Shown here in pieces: positions 10,569 to 21,180 of a stretch of 64,000 nucleotides of DNA. Source of the DNA: Canna indica (taxonomy: Eukaryota > Streptophyta > Magnoliopsida > Zingiberales > Cannaceae); contig CP136890.1 of NCBI GenBank assembly GCA_034359265.1, positions 43,808,501 through 43,872,500 of the forward strand, in the 5' to 3' direction. The translations under genes were made by a program, and so were the position numbers. Numbering within the stretch: position 1 is the first letter of the stretch; each line of letters begins with the position of its first letter. The notes beneath the pieces were generated by a model that did not search any database, was not told the DNA's origin, and saw only the letters and a program-made list of their open reading frames with translations.

Positions 10569-11351
10569 TCACTCCCTCATGTCCTGCTCCACCTCCCAGG
10601 TGGCCTCCTGCCCGAAATGGTGCTCCCACCTGACCTTAACCAAGGGAATCTCCTTGGACCTCAATTTCTTGATCTGACGGTCTAGCACCTCAACTGGTCG
10701 CTCCTCATATGAGACTGCTGAATCCACCTCCACTGCGCTAGGCTCAATCACATGGGACTCATCCCGAACATACTTCTCCAGCATGGATACATGGAACAAT
10801 GGATGCACTCGGTCCATACTGGGAGGTAAGGCCAGCTCATATGCCACAGCTCCCCTACGCCTGAGAATAGGAAACGACCCAATGAACCTTGGGATTAGCT
10901 TTCCTTTCTTACTGAATCTCACCACCTCTTTCATATTGGACACCTTAAGGAACACTATTTCCCCCTCAGCAAACTCTACCTCCCTGGCCTTTCCATCCGC
11001 ATACATCTTCTGGCGACTCTGAGCTGCCAACAACTCCTCCCTAATTAGCTTCACCTTTTCTACCACCTCCTCAAACAAGTCAGGTCCCATCATAAGGGAA
11101 TCCCCTGTCTCAAACCAACCTATAGGTGACCTGTATCTCCGCCCATATAATGCCTCAAATGGGGCCATCCCGATGCTGTTGTGGTAGTTGTTATTGTAGG
11201 CAAACTCAATCAGGGGTAAGTGCCTCTCCCAACTGCCCTCTAAATCTGGGATAGATGCTCTAAGCATGTCCTCCAATGTCTGAATGGTCCGCTCTGACTG
11301 ACCATCTGTCTTAGGGTGAAATGCAATGTTGAACCGAACCTGAGTGCCCAA
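10569..11351 (-). pseudogene. Gypsy 1 integrase C-terminal half and chromodomain-like tail
   Basis: The 260-codon frame starts inside the integrase core (GTQVRFNIAFHP, then [18 protein letters not shown] with the catalytic Glu) and continues through [25 protein letters not shown], the GPY-like segment (ADGKAREVEFAEGEIVFLKV), HPLFHVSMLEKYV and a C-terminal chromodomain-like stretch (VLDRQIKKLRSKEIPLVKVRWEHHFGQEATWE). In the family the tail can steer integration to heterochromatin. It ends in a stop at 10569, about 85 bp before the LTR. This frame is open, but the upstream pol frames are broken. Confidence 0.9.
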
Positions 11352-11387
11352 TGCCTCCTGGAAAGACTGCCAGAATCGAGCTGTGAA

Positions 11388-11986
11388 CTAAGTACCCCGA
11401 TCTGAGATGATCCTAATAGGAATACCATGGTAACCGACGATCCGATCCAAGAACAACCTCGTATACTGCTCGGCTGAAAAGGTCATCCTGACTGGTATGA
11501 AATGTGACATCTTGGTTAGGCAATCCACCACCACCCAAATAGAATCATTGCCCTTCCCAGACTTTGGCAACCCCGTCACAAAATCCATGGTTATCTTCTC
11601 CATTTCCACTCTGGTACATCTAGGTTCTAGAGCAACCCTATCAGCTTTAAATGCTCAGCCTTAACCTGCTGACACACCAGGCACTTAGACACGAACTCGG
11701 CCACCTCCCTTTTCATGCCTTTCCACTAATAATACTGCCTTAGATCTCGGTACATCTTTGTGGCTCCCGGATGCATAGTATATGTGGATCGATGAGCCAT
11801 CTCTATCACTTGCCTGCGAACCTCAGCCATATCTGGCACCAATATCTTGTTCTTAAACCTCAGAATGCCCTCTGAGTCAATACCAAAACAATTATTGACA
11901 TCACCTCTCCTGGCCAGATCCTTAGTGAGTGCACAAAAAGTATCCTCCTCCTGCACTACCCGCAGCATGTCAAAGCAACATGTCAA
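11388..11986 (-). pseudogene. Gypsy 1 integrase N-terminal zinc domain and catalytic core start
   Basis: Frame 11986-11726 includes [46 protein letters not shown], the H-rich start of the HHCC zinc domain. After a stop, the region near 11700-11620 encodes the CLVCQQVKAEHLK-like second half, and frame 11609-11388 gives [33 protein letters not shown] with the first catalytic Asp, then YTRLFLDRIVGYHGIPIRIISDRGT with the second. At least two stops interrupt the protein. It belongs with the downstream frame ending at 10569. Confidence 0.88.
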
Positions 11987-11996
11987 CCAATGTGGA

Positions 11997-13370
11997 CTAC
12001 ACCCTCAGGTGAGCCACCAGCGCACCAGAAGCTGACACTGACAAGACTTCCCCGCCATCCAAACACATGGCCAAACCTTGAGCCAATGGCCTCCTTCTGA
12101 CTGCCAAAGGCGCCAAACTGCCCATAGACTTCCTGCTCAAAGCATCGGCCACCACATTAGCCTTCCCCGGATGGTACATGATAGTGTAGTCATAATCTTT
12201 CAAGAGCTCAAGCCATCTTCTCTATCTCATATTCAACTCCTTCTGGGTGAGCAAATACAGGAGGCTCCTATGACCAGTGTATATCTCACAAGCCTCGCCA
12301 TAAAGGTAGTGACGCCACAACTTCAATACGAACACTATTGCTGCTAGCTCAAGATCATGAGTCGGGTAATTCTTATCGTGGACCTTCAGCTACCGAGAGG
12401 CATAAGCTATCACCCTGCCATTCTGCATCAACACACAACCCAAGCCAACCCGGGAGGCATCACAAGAAAAAACAAATCCTCTTGTGCCTGAGGGTACTGC
12501 TAGAACTGGTGCCGACGTCAAGTGGTCCTTGAGCTTCAAAAAGATATCCTCGCACTTACTGTCCCATTCAAACTTGACCTTCTTCTGAGTCAGGCGGTTC
12601 AATGGCGCTGCAATCCTGGAGAAATTCTCCATGAATTTTCTGTCATAACCCGCCAAGCCCAGGAAACTGCGAATCTCCGTGACATTAGTCAATCTATTTC
12701 AATTCTGAACTGCTTCTATCTTCGCGGGGTCCACCTTTACCCCTTCCCTAGACACCACATGGACAAAGAACCCTACACTCTCCAGCCAGAACTCGCACTT
12801 GGAGAATTTGGCATATAAGCTGCGTTCCCTGAGAGTCTCTAGAACTACCCTCAAATGCTCAGCATGCTCCTCCCTATTCCTGGAATAAATCAAAATATCA
12901 TCAATAAATACTATCACAAATTTATCCAATTATTCCCTGAACACTCAGTTCATCAGGTCCATATATGTTGCAGCTGCATTAGTCAACCCGAACGACATCA
13001 CCAAGAACTCAAAATGCCCATACCTCGACCTGAAAGCAGTGTTAGGGACGTCTTTATCCTGGATCCTCAACTGATGGTACCCTGACCGTAGGTCAATCTT
13101 GGAAAACCACTGAGCTCCCAGAAGCTGATCAAACAAATCATCAATCCTGGGCAGCGGGTAGCGATTCTTCACCGTTACCTTGTTAACCTGCCGGTAATCA
13201 ATGCACATTTGTACGAACCTGTCCTTCTTTTTCACAAAGAGCACTGGAGCACCCCAAGGCGAAACACTTGGGCGAATGAAGCCCAACTCAAGCAGCTCTT
13301 GGAACTGGGACTTCAACTCCCTCAACTCAGCTGGTGTCATCCGATATGGTGGAATGGAGATCGTCTTCAC
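11997..13370 (-). pseudogene. Gypsy 1 reverse transcriptase and RNase H
   Basis: Frame 13370-12945 holds the RT fingers and palm ([69 protein letters not shown]). After stops, frame 12929-12699 has the catalytic FIDD in [14 protein letters not shown]; 12692-12390 has [29 protein letters not shown] and the start of RNase H ([26 protein letters not shown]); 12203-11997 ends with [21 protein letters not shown]. These make cDNA and degrade the RNA template. At least three stops or frameshifts separate the pieces, but the catalytic Asp pair is still encoded. Confidence 0.9.
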
Positions 13371-13376
13371 ACCATG

Positions 13377-13960
13377 CTACAAATCAATGCATAACTCAAT
13401 CTCCCTCTCCGGAGGCAATCTTGGCAACTCCTCCAGAAACACATCGGAGAACCCGCATACCACGGGCATCCCCTCGATGTCCCTAGCCGCACCTCTGCCT
13501 CCCTCCGCCACTGATACAAAGGCCAAGAAGGATTGGCATCCACCCAGAAGTAGCTTATGGGCTTTGAGAGCTAAAATCGACACCAACGAATCGCCCCTTC
13601 CCTCACCCTGGAAGGTAAACTGGGGCAATTCGGGCATACTGAAGGTCACATTCTTAGCCCTACAATCCACTAAGACGAAATGGTCCACCAACCAGTCCAT
13701 GCCCAAAATCACATCAAGTTCCAGCATCGGCAGGAGTGTCAATTCGGCCGTCAACACGTGCCCACAAATGACCACCTCGCAGCTCTGAAAGACTAACTTT
13801 GCCATCACATAAATGCCCGTAGGCATAGACACCACAAGAGGCAACTCAAGAACAGAGGGTTTCCCGGACAACTTAGCAGCAAACAAAGAAGATACAAAAT
13901 AGTGCATAGCACCCGGATCAAACAAGACATATACAACGACAGACCTACAACAAGGTTACC
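13377..13960 (-). pseudogene. Gypsy 1 aspartic protease region
   Basis: Frame 13925-13377 carries a retropepsin-like domain: the active-site motif reads FDPGAMHYFVSS where relatives have FDSGATHSFVS, so the Ser after the catalytic Asp is Pro. It continues with LELDVILGMDWLVDHFVLVDCRAKNVTF and the linker to RT, VCGFSDVFLEELPRLPPEREIELCIDL. The protease cuts the polyprotein. The altered motif and the frame break at the N-terminus argue that it is inactive. Confidence 0.85.
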
Positions 13961-13968
13961 TGACACTA

Positions 13969-15075
13969 CTACCCTCGACGCCTCAGCGCCCTCTTGGTTC
14001 TTAGCAAACTCCCGTGCAGAGGGCCTCTCCGAACCACCAACTCATTGGCCTCCACCTTGAGTCTGACCCCTCTGAGCCATGGAACCCACTGACATCGGTG
14101 CCTTTCCTCTGGTCTGATCAGGTTGCTGACTGCCCTTGCCAGGATAATCTTTTTTGTAGTGCCCAGTCTGCCCACAGCTGAAACATACCTATGAACAACC
14201 CCGGCGAGCTCCCCGGTGTTTCCTGTGACATCGATTACATTGCTCCGGCCCAGGCCTCCGCTGCGAACCTCCAAATGATGCCCCTGGTCTTGAACCCCTG
14301 TGATCTATGGAACTGTTATGACCTCCACCCTGCTATGGATCCGCTATCTTGAGAGTATCCTCAGAGTGAGCTAGCCGACCCCTGAGAGTATCCTCTTGAT
14401 CCTGGTGGTCTTTGTGGCTATCAAGGTGGGATGGTACTTCGAGAGTCGTGTGAACTCCATCTCATAGTTCATCACTGACATACTGTCAGTCTGTCGAAGT
14501 AACTCAAACTCTTTCGCCCGTCTGTCCCAAACGCTCAGTGGTAGGTACTTCTCTACCATAGCAGCTCTAAACTCCTCCCAGGTAGGGGGTGGTGCATCTG
14601 CTGCTCTGTGGTCCCTCCAGGTGTGAAGCCAATCCTTAGCTGGCCCTCTCAGCTGTAACCTGATTCATCAAGTGGTCGTCTCAGACAAACAACCAAGCTC
14701 CCTGCACAGCTCATCGTAATCTCCAAGGAAATTGGTGACCTCCACTCGCTGATCTGTCCTTGTATACTTCGATGGCCTGAATGCAACAAAATCTACATAT
14801 GTTGGTGCTCTAGGGGCTCTGACCACCGATGTCACTAGCTGGACCACCTCTGGTGTTGTGGGTACTGTCAGCACCTGCTGTGGTTGCTCTCTCAGTTCCT
14901 ACTCCCTGCAGAGTGCCTCTGTCAGCTCAGCCACTATAACCTACAACTGCACAACCATGGGATCCTGCCCCATGTCCTCTTGGGCCTGCGGTGGTCTCCC
15001 ACGACCCTGACCCCGGCCTCGGCGCTCAGGGGAGTTGCTATCACTACCGTTCCTTGCGACATCAAAGGCCTCCAT
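13969..15075 (-). pseudogene. Gypsy 1 gag
   Basis: An ATG at 15075 (minus) starts MEAFDVARNGSDSNSPERRG and an Arg/Gly-rich stretch, matching the start of gag in gypsy elements 3 and 4, but a stop follows within 45 codons. Later frames give TYVDFVAFRPSKYTRTDQRVEV (14874-14668) and EKYLPLSVWDRRAKEFELL with MEFTRLSKYHPTLIA (14559-14371), the retrotransposon gag domain. A zinc knuckle near 14150-14190 reads CFSCGQTGHYKKDY, with the last Cys changed to Tyr. At least four frame breaks make it a pseudogene. Confidence 0.85.
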
Positions 15076-15272
15076 CAATCTAGAATCACCAGAAATAAAA
15101 TATCATGATTAGTCGATTTAATTCACCCTAACAATTTGCAAACTTAATCCACAAGTCGCGCTGAGTTGTAGACTTAGCCAATTGATCTCATAACATAACT
15201 CTACCGTATACCGACACGCTAGCAATGCCCTATACGGTAACAACTCTAGGTCATAGTCAGACTAAACCACAT

Positions 15273-15284
15273 GCTCTGATACCA
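15273..15284 (-). other. Primer-binding site of gypsy element 1
   Basis: The minus strand reads TGGTATCAGAGC, the standard initiator tRNA-Met primer site, three bases inside the 5' LTR edge at 15288. It fixes the transcription direction as minus. Confidence 0.9.
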
Positions 15285-15287
15285 CAT

Positions 15288-16421
15288 TGTCATGCCCCAG
15301 ACTCAGGGTCACATGATCGGCCAGGGTATACGTGCTTATACCCCGCAGCCTAACTCATGCACATGCCAACTCATAAACTATAGCGGAGGAAATAAACAAC
15401 TTTTTAATTATAAAAGAGAAACCATAATAGATTTCATTTAAATAGTAAAGTTATTTAGCAAAAAGTTCAAGTGTGGAAATAACTGAATCAAGGAGCAACA
15501 GTTTTGATAATCAAATAAAATCTGAATAAAAACATGAATGTCCCCACGGGACTATAACTCCAAAACACCAAATCACAAGTGCATGACAAAACTACTACAG
15601 ACTCGACTACGACCCCAAACTAGGACTGCTATAAGATCAATGTAGCTCTTTTGCCCTCCAGCCGTGCCAAGTGCTCTAGCCCACCTCACCGATCAGGCTC
15701 TGTGAAACAAAAGCAACGACAACGGGTGAGTTCAAAGAACTCAATGAGCAGTTCTACCCACCCCCACGAAAAACCAATCACATAGATAAAGTATCACTCT
15801 AGCAGCTATTAGGAATAATGTCACGGGGGTGCGACCAGCTATTAGGCCATCTGGCCACCATCTGCCCGAAGGCAACCATCACTCTAGCAGTGAAGTATAA
15901 CAGGCCTAAGCCTACCATGCACTAAGGCAACTACACATACTAGGATAATCGGGATTGGCCCATCCGAACTTATCCTAATATACAGAAACTCGGGAGCAAT
16001 CAGGATTAACACATCCGAACTTGCTCCACGAGACGCAAGGAACAATCAGGATTCGCCTGTCCGAACTTGCCCCTTTAAGATATCACGGGAATATTCAAGA
16101 TTTGCCTATCTGAACTTATTCCTTAAAAGCATCTCAGGAATAATCGAGATTTGCCCATCCGAACTTATTCCACGAGGCCACATAGGAACAATCGGGATTT
16201 GCCCATCCGAACTTGTTCCAAAAGTTAACGTAGGAATAATCGAGATTCGCCCATTCGAACTTATTCCTTTAAATATAGAATCTTGGGAACAATCAAGATT
16301 TGCTCATCCGAACTTGTTCCATAGGTTGGGAATTAGCCATCCAACCTTCTGGGTCTAGCTCGCAATCCGGCTCCTAACCGAGCTTCTACGCCATTCAATA
16401 AGATATAGCACAACATGACCT
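15288..16421 (-). repeat. 5' LTR of gypsy element 1, truncated
   Basis: The LTR starts TGTCATGCCCCAGACTCAGG and aligns block by block with 8535-9722. Homology stops at about 16421 (after ...CAACATGACCTAA), where sequence resembling no part of the other LTR begins, so the U3 part is missing. It contains eight units of the hairpin array. There are no genes. Confidence 0.88.
15943..16320. repeat. Second hairpin array, eight units, in the gypsy 1 5' LTR
   Basis: This has the same architecture as the array at 9195-9620. Paired outer arms are again unit-specific: GGATAA/TTATCC (first unit, 15943-15975), GGAGCAA/TTGCTCC, GGAATAA/TTATTCC and GGAACAA/TTGTTCC (last unit ending 16320). Relative to the other LTR one terminal unit is absent, and core bases have drifted (GATTTGCCTATCTG) while most arms remain complementary. 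Confidence 0.8.
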
Positions 16422-17110
16422 AAGTCAAGTGTCTCCTACGGTGTCTTAGAGATGTCTCTATTGGGAAAACTCCATAATACCCAATAGCCGATCCCAACTC
16501 CTAGACTGGTAATGTCATAAACCTATGAGGTTTTATTTCATGCATAACATTTATTTGTTAGTTCATAATAGATTATGCTGCCCCTTGCATTTTAATTTTG
16601 CAATTAAAATTTATTATCACCAAAATTAGGGTTTTGTTTTAGGGTTTTATTCTCAATTTACTGTTGAGCCCCAAACTGGTGTATTTAACCCGAATCTGGT
16701 CTCGAGAGTGTGTCCTATATTTTCAAACTATATTTTCTGGTCAAACCGATAAGTTGCATGACTGACTATATTCAGTAAACTATGCACATCATAAACGAGA
16801 TCTCAAAATCAGCCCTGATTCATCAACACAACATGAAGTTTTCAGCATAATAAGGAAATAAATCCGAAAATTCACAGAATATAAATCCCTAATTTACCAT
16901 CACACCATTAAGATAAATCTCATAAAATCATATTTGTTAGACAAGATTAACAAGCATCACAACCATCTATAATCAAGAACCAACCTTTAAGATCAAGAAT
17001 TTATATCAAGAACCCCCATGCCATCAAGATCAAATCTCATCTTTGAAACCCATGATAAATTTCTAAAAATCACAGAATTCATATCAAAGTATGCATCAAT
17101 ATTATAAGCA
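16422..17110. repeat. Unassigned AT-rich repeat sequence
   Basis: No open frame or RNA gene is seen. The stretch begins abruptly where the gypsy 1 LTR ends and leads into minus-strand copia integrase. It is AT-rich with LTR-like character, but I found no second copy in the window and no clear termini. Confidence 0.3.
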
Positions 17111-17129
17111 TCCAAATTGATAAACAAAT

Positions 17130-18260
17130 TGAATCATAGATAGCAAGATAACCTATACCCTTCACTTAAGCATTTCATCGAACACCATGAGGGCACCCTC
17201 TTCTTCCACCTTGGCCGAGCACCCATCTTCCACTCCCACTTTCCTCGACAAACTTCTTTTCTCAGAAAGTGGTGATAAAACTCCTTTTGGGAGAACTTGA
17301 TACCTACAACACTTTTTAGGTTATACCTCAAAGTTTGCACCTGGTCAAGTTTGTCATATGCTAGACAACCCCAAATCACGAGAGGTCTTAGACTCAGTTT
17401 TTTGTCATTTCATATTTTATATGGTGTATCAAAGAGAAATAAAATTATGGCCGCTACAATAGCTTATCCCCTAAAAATAGATTGGAAGGTTAGTATGTAT
17501 CACATCATATCCAATAAGGTGTGATTCCTCCTTTCAGACATACCATTGTGTCAGGAGGAGTCCATATAGAGATAATCTTATTGTCTTCGAGATAATTCAG
17601 AAACCTAGTGGATAAGTATTCTTTGCCTCGATCCAATTGAAGGCCTATAATACATTTTCCAATATGTTTCTTTAAATTCACCTTCACACTCCTTAAATGA
17701 TTCAAAGGTATCAAGTTTGTGCCAAAATAGGTGGACGTACCTATGCCTAATCATATCGTAGGAGTATTCTTTTTTGGCTTGAGTTGTTATCGACCTGCAT
17801 ACACCTATGTAGGCTAACTCTAATCAACAAAGTGAGCCTTTCCCCAGGTCTGGTGAACAGAGACTCAGTCAGAATCTCCTTGAGACACACTACTCAAGTT
17901 CTGACTGCGATTCATAATCGCCCAAAGTCATAAAATCAAGAAATAGGTGAGGTTAATTTTATCTCTTTATGCGTTCGTACAAAAATATAAATCATTAACA
18001 TTCAAAACCAATAAACCAATTGAGAGGTGTCTAGTTGCATTCAACTCATCAGAATGGTTCATGCGGCATCTATTGCCTTTTCACAACCTTGTTCAGACAA
18101 CAAAGGAAAAATGACATTCTTCTATTAACACTAGACCAAATCAATTATACAATTCAATGGTCTTTGCTGAATATGAGACTTATACAATAGGTTCCAATGG
18201 CTAAGGCTGCAACTCTTGCGCCTATCGCCTTCACGAAGGTTGTAGTTGCCTTTTGTCAAG
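17130..18260 (-). pseudogene. Tork-like copia integrase and GAG-pre-integrase remnant, minus strand
   Basis: On the minus strand the order is: a GAG-pre-integrase relic near 18260-18170 (same region as 4370-4430), an HTDVCGPI-like block near 17840 with ITTQAKKEYSY, then frame 17714-17505 with LQLDRGKEYLSTRFLNYLEDNKIISIWTPPD (second catalytic Asp region), and frame 17379-17134 with IWGCLAYDKLDQVQTLRYNLKSVVGIKF, the post-integrase linker. It is the same family as 43390-44480. Multiple stops; RT is absent. Function would be cDNA insertion, but this copy cannot work. Confidence 0.8.
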
Positions 18261-19439
18261 TCTTCTACTTTTCTTCTTCTCCTACATGAATGAGCAGATA
18301 TTCTACATGCATGTTTATTGACGTCTTTTAATTAATCATGTTGTCTCCCACTAATTTTCGCGGTTCCATAATACCCTCCGGTTTGGAAGTGGGAAGCCCT
18401 TGTTGGTAGACTTTCTTAGGGGAAAATGGAATCCTACTTCTCCTACTCGGGTCTCGCATGTAACACGACAAACTCTAATAGATCCATGGGTAGGTAACCC
18501 TTTACCGATCACATCATTATGTGACTTCCATAAGTTTTGCCTCTAGGGCAACCAAGGCCTTGTGTGTGCACAACAAACCAAGGAGCTCTAGTTGAGTCGG
18601 ACCCATCGTTCGTATGCCCTAGCAAGAAAAACAACCACCCTTGAGTGTAGCTCAACAAGGTAAGTCATGTTCAAGCCGGTAGCATAGACACAAAAGGGGT
18701 ATGTGCCATATGAGGTGCAACGTGTCTATTAGTACATAAGGCCGTGTGTGTGCACAACAAACCGATTGTGACAATAGACACACTTGTCTCTCATAACGAT
18801 GGAATGCGTGACCAATATTCTTAATATCTAAGCCATTCGTATTGAATATTATTGGAGGGTTTCTTCATGCAATTATAATTTATCTAAGCAAACAACAATT
18901 GAAGCAAGAGCAATAAATAAGAGCATAAAGTAAATAAGGATGATTATGGATGCTCTAAGGGTTCCACCCGAGCCACCGGGAAAAACAAAGCCTATCATCC
19001 TAGTGTTTTAGGGAGCTCTGTCTCGCCAAAGCGCTGCCCAAAAACACCTTGTAGGTTGCCGGTTCTATCATTGCCTTCCCGGGGTTCAAGCCGTCATCAA
19101 TATGGAGCCGAACATCTCCTCTCCGTGGACACTCAAAACGGGGCAGCAAGTGTGCTCATCGCGAATCTACCCCTAAACTTCTAATATTACATAACTAAAA
19201 GAAGAAGACCACAAACAACCCTTGGGGAAAGGTTTAACAAGAGGGAGAAGAGGATTACAATCAGAATTACAAGCAATCATCAATTTACAAGCAACTATCA
19301 CAACCACGTTTTACACACATTCACATGCACATAGGGCTCATCCATAATCATCCTTTCATGCATCACAACATATATTAAAAATAAAGGAAAAAATAGAATC
19401 CAAAATTGCGAAAATCCGATCACCTTTTCACCCAAAGAG
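18261..19439 (-). repeat. Upstream part of the Tork-like copia remnant, non-coding
   Basis: No recognisable domain. The distal part (19170-19439) is the reverse complement of 3960-4290, placing it 5' of the pol fragment as a leader or LTR end. A local motif, GGCCGTGTGTGTGCACAACAAACC-like, occurs twice (about 18550 and 18745). It is cut at 19439 by gypsy element 2 sequence. Confidence 0.5.
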
Positions 19440-20590
19440 TCCGCAGTTGCTCGATTGCAGGCTCAGGTAACCTAGTTAGCAGAGGTGCTCCATAGGGAGC
19501 AAGATCTGAGGCAGCAGCTGCAACAGCAAACGTCGTAACCCGTACCTATAGTTTCGGTGATAACGGAGATAGTCAAGGCAGTAGCACCGGTGATCAGGGC
19601 TCTTGGAGCCCCATCTATGCAAACTTCGTCACTCTAAAGTCGCAAGAATTATCGGAATAGACCGGTAGGTGGAAGTCACTGAAATTCTAGGGGACTGCTA
19701 CGAGCTATGATTGGAGCTAGGGTGCTCATCGGAGGCAGCGGCCCGTATGGTCGGACTTCGGATGAGAGGACTGGCAAAGGCTTGACTTCATATGAGGAGG
19801 GCTCGCAAGGCAGCTGGCGCGCCGCCTCCCACTTGGGAGGAATTTAGGGCGGCTGTGGAAGAGCAGTATTTGCCTATGAGTGTTCGCAATAAGCGGACTT
19901 GGGACTTTGAGATGCTACGTCAGACTGGTGGAACATCAGTGTCAGAGTATGAGATGAAGTTCAACCGCCATTCCAAATATCATCCGACCCTAGTGGCATC
20001 TGAGACCGCCAGGGTCAAGAGGTTCGTTGGGGGCTTGAGGCCTCAGATTGGCAGAGTCATCCAATATACCGAGGATTCGACTCTTGCCCGGGTAGTGGGT
20101 GAAGCCCTCCGGAAGGAAGCATTTGTGCTGATTGAGAGGAATGACGGGCCGGCAAAGAAGAAATTTTGGCCGCAGAGATCTGGGAGTCGACCATGGCACT
20201 CAAAGGGGGCAGTGACCGCCACAGACCACCAGCAGACCAGAGGTCAGAGTGGTAGCCGGGGCCGTGGGGGCCCAGGATTTGGAACAATGAGGCCGGCAGG
20301 GTCAGGAGGTGCTTCTTAGAAGGTTGAGGTACCACAATGTGGCAGTTGCAGTCAGAGGCACTAAGGGGCCTGTCTTGGCCGCACAGATGCTTGTTATAAA
20401 TGCGGTCAAGTCAGGCACTTCAAGAGGGACTGTCCAGAGAGAGTTGGCCATAAGTTCGAGCAGTCAAAAGGAAAAGCACCTATGTCTGTAGGGTCAGTGG
20501 CTCAGAGAGGGCAGATGCAGAACCGGGGGCCGCAGGCTAGCGATTCAGAGAGGTCGTCTACCAGGGTGTACGCCATGAACCTTGAGGGGT
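19440..20590 (+). pseudogene. Gypsy 2 gag
   Basis: Frame 19792-20319 contains the gag domain (PPPTWEEFRAAVEEQYLPMS, then KFNRHSKYHPTLVASETARVKRFVGGLRPQIGR and the Lys/Arg-rich linker). After a frameshift near 20315 the zinc knuckle CYKCGQVRHFKRDC is encoded at about 20395-20440 with intact CCHC spacing, followed by KAPMSVGSVAQRGQMQ. The N-terminus is missing because the element is truncated. In the family gag forms the particle and binds RNA. Frame breaks make it a pseudogene. Confidence 0.87.
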
Positions 20591-21180
20591 TAGAGGCATC
20601 TAGAGCAGTTGTAACATGTACTATCTTAGTATGTTCATCTGTTGCTTATGTTCTATTTGATCTGGGTGCCACGCACTCATTTGTATCTGCCAAATTTGCT
20701 GCTGAGTTACCGATGACACCTTCATTGCTGGATCGGCCATTTGTAGTATCAACGCCTACCAGCGATGCAATTATAGCCAAATCAATTTTTTCTAGGCTGC
20801 GAAGTGCTCATCTGCGGCCATGCACTAAAGACGAATCTGATACCCTTGCCCATGCTTGATCTTGATGTCATCCTTGGCATGGATTGGCTGGCGGAGCACT
20901 TTGCATTGCTAGATTGTTAAGCTAAGGCAGTCGTGTTTAGCAAGCTCGGTTTGCCGCAGTTCTCCTTCCAAGGCGAAGGAATGGGCAAGCCAATTGGGTT
21001 CATCTCAGCCCTTAAAGCTCATAAACTACTTCAGGGGGGCTGCCAGTCCTTCCTGGCCTTCATATCCGTGGTTGAGGAAAAGGGGGATGTGGCAAGGGAT
21101 GTCCGTGGCACTAAGGTAGTCTGCGAGTTCCCTGATGTGTTTCCCGAGGAGTTGTCGGGATTGCCACCCAGGAGAGATAT
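20591..21180 (+). pseudogene. Gypsy 2 aspartic protease region
   Basis: Frame 20482-20859 reads AYVLFDLGATHSFVSAKFAAELPM; the catalytic motif is DLGA in place of DSGA. After a stop near 20859 the LDVILGMDWLAEHF equivalent is present at about 20865-20900 in another frame, then SKLGLPQFSFQGEGMGKPIG and VVCEFPDVFPEELSGLPPRRDIDF (frame 20933-21274) lead to RT. The altered active site and frame breaks indicate loss of function. Confidence 0.85.

Larger units (their letters stand above)
8535..16421 (-). mobile_element. Ty3/gypsy element 1 (chromodomain type), minus strand
   Basis: Two same-orientation LTRs (8535-10483 and 15288-16421) flank gag, protease, RT, RNase H, integrase and a chromodomain-like tail on the minus strand, in the order typical of Tekay/Del-like chromoviruses. 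A tRNA-Met primer-binding site sits beside the right LTR. The right (5') LTR is cut at about 16421, where unrelated copia-type sequence begins, so the second target duplication is lost. Many stops and frameshifts show the copy is inactive. Confidence 0.9.
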
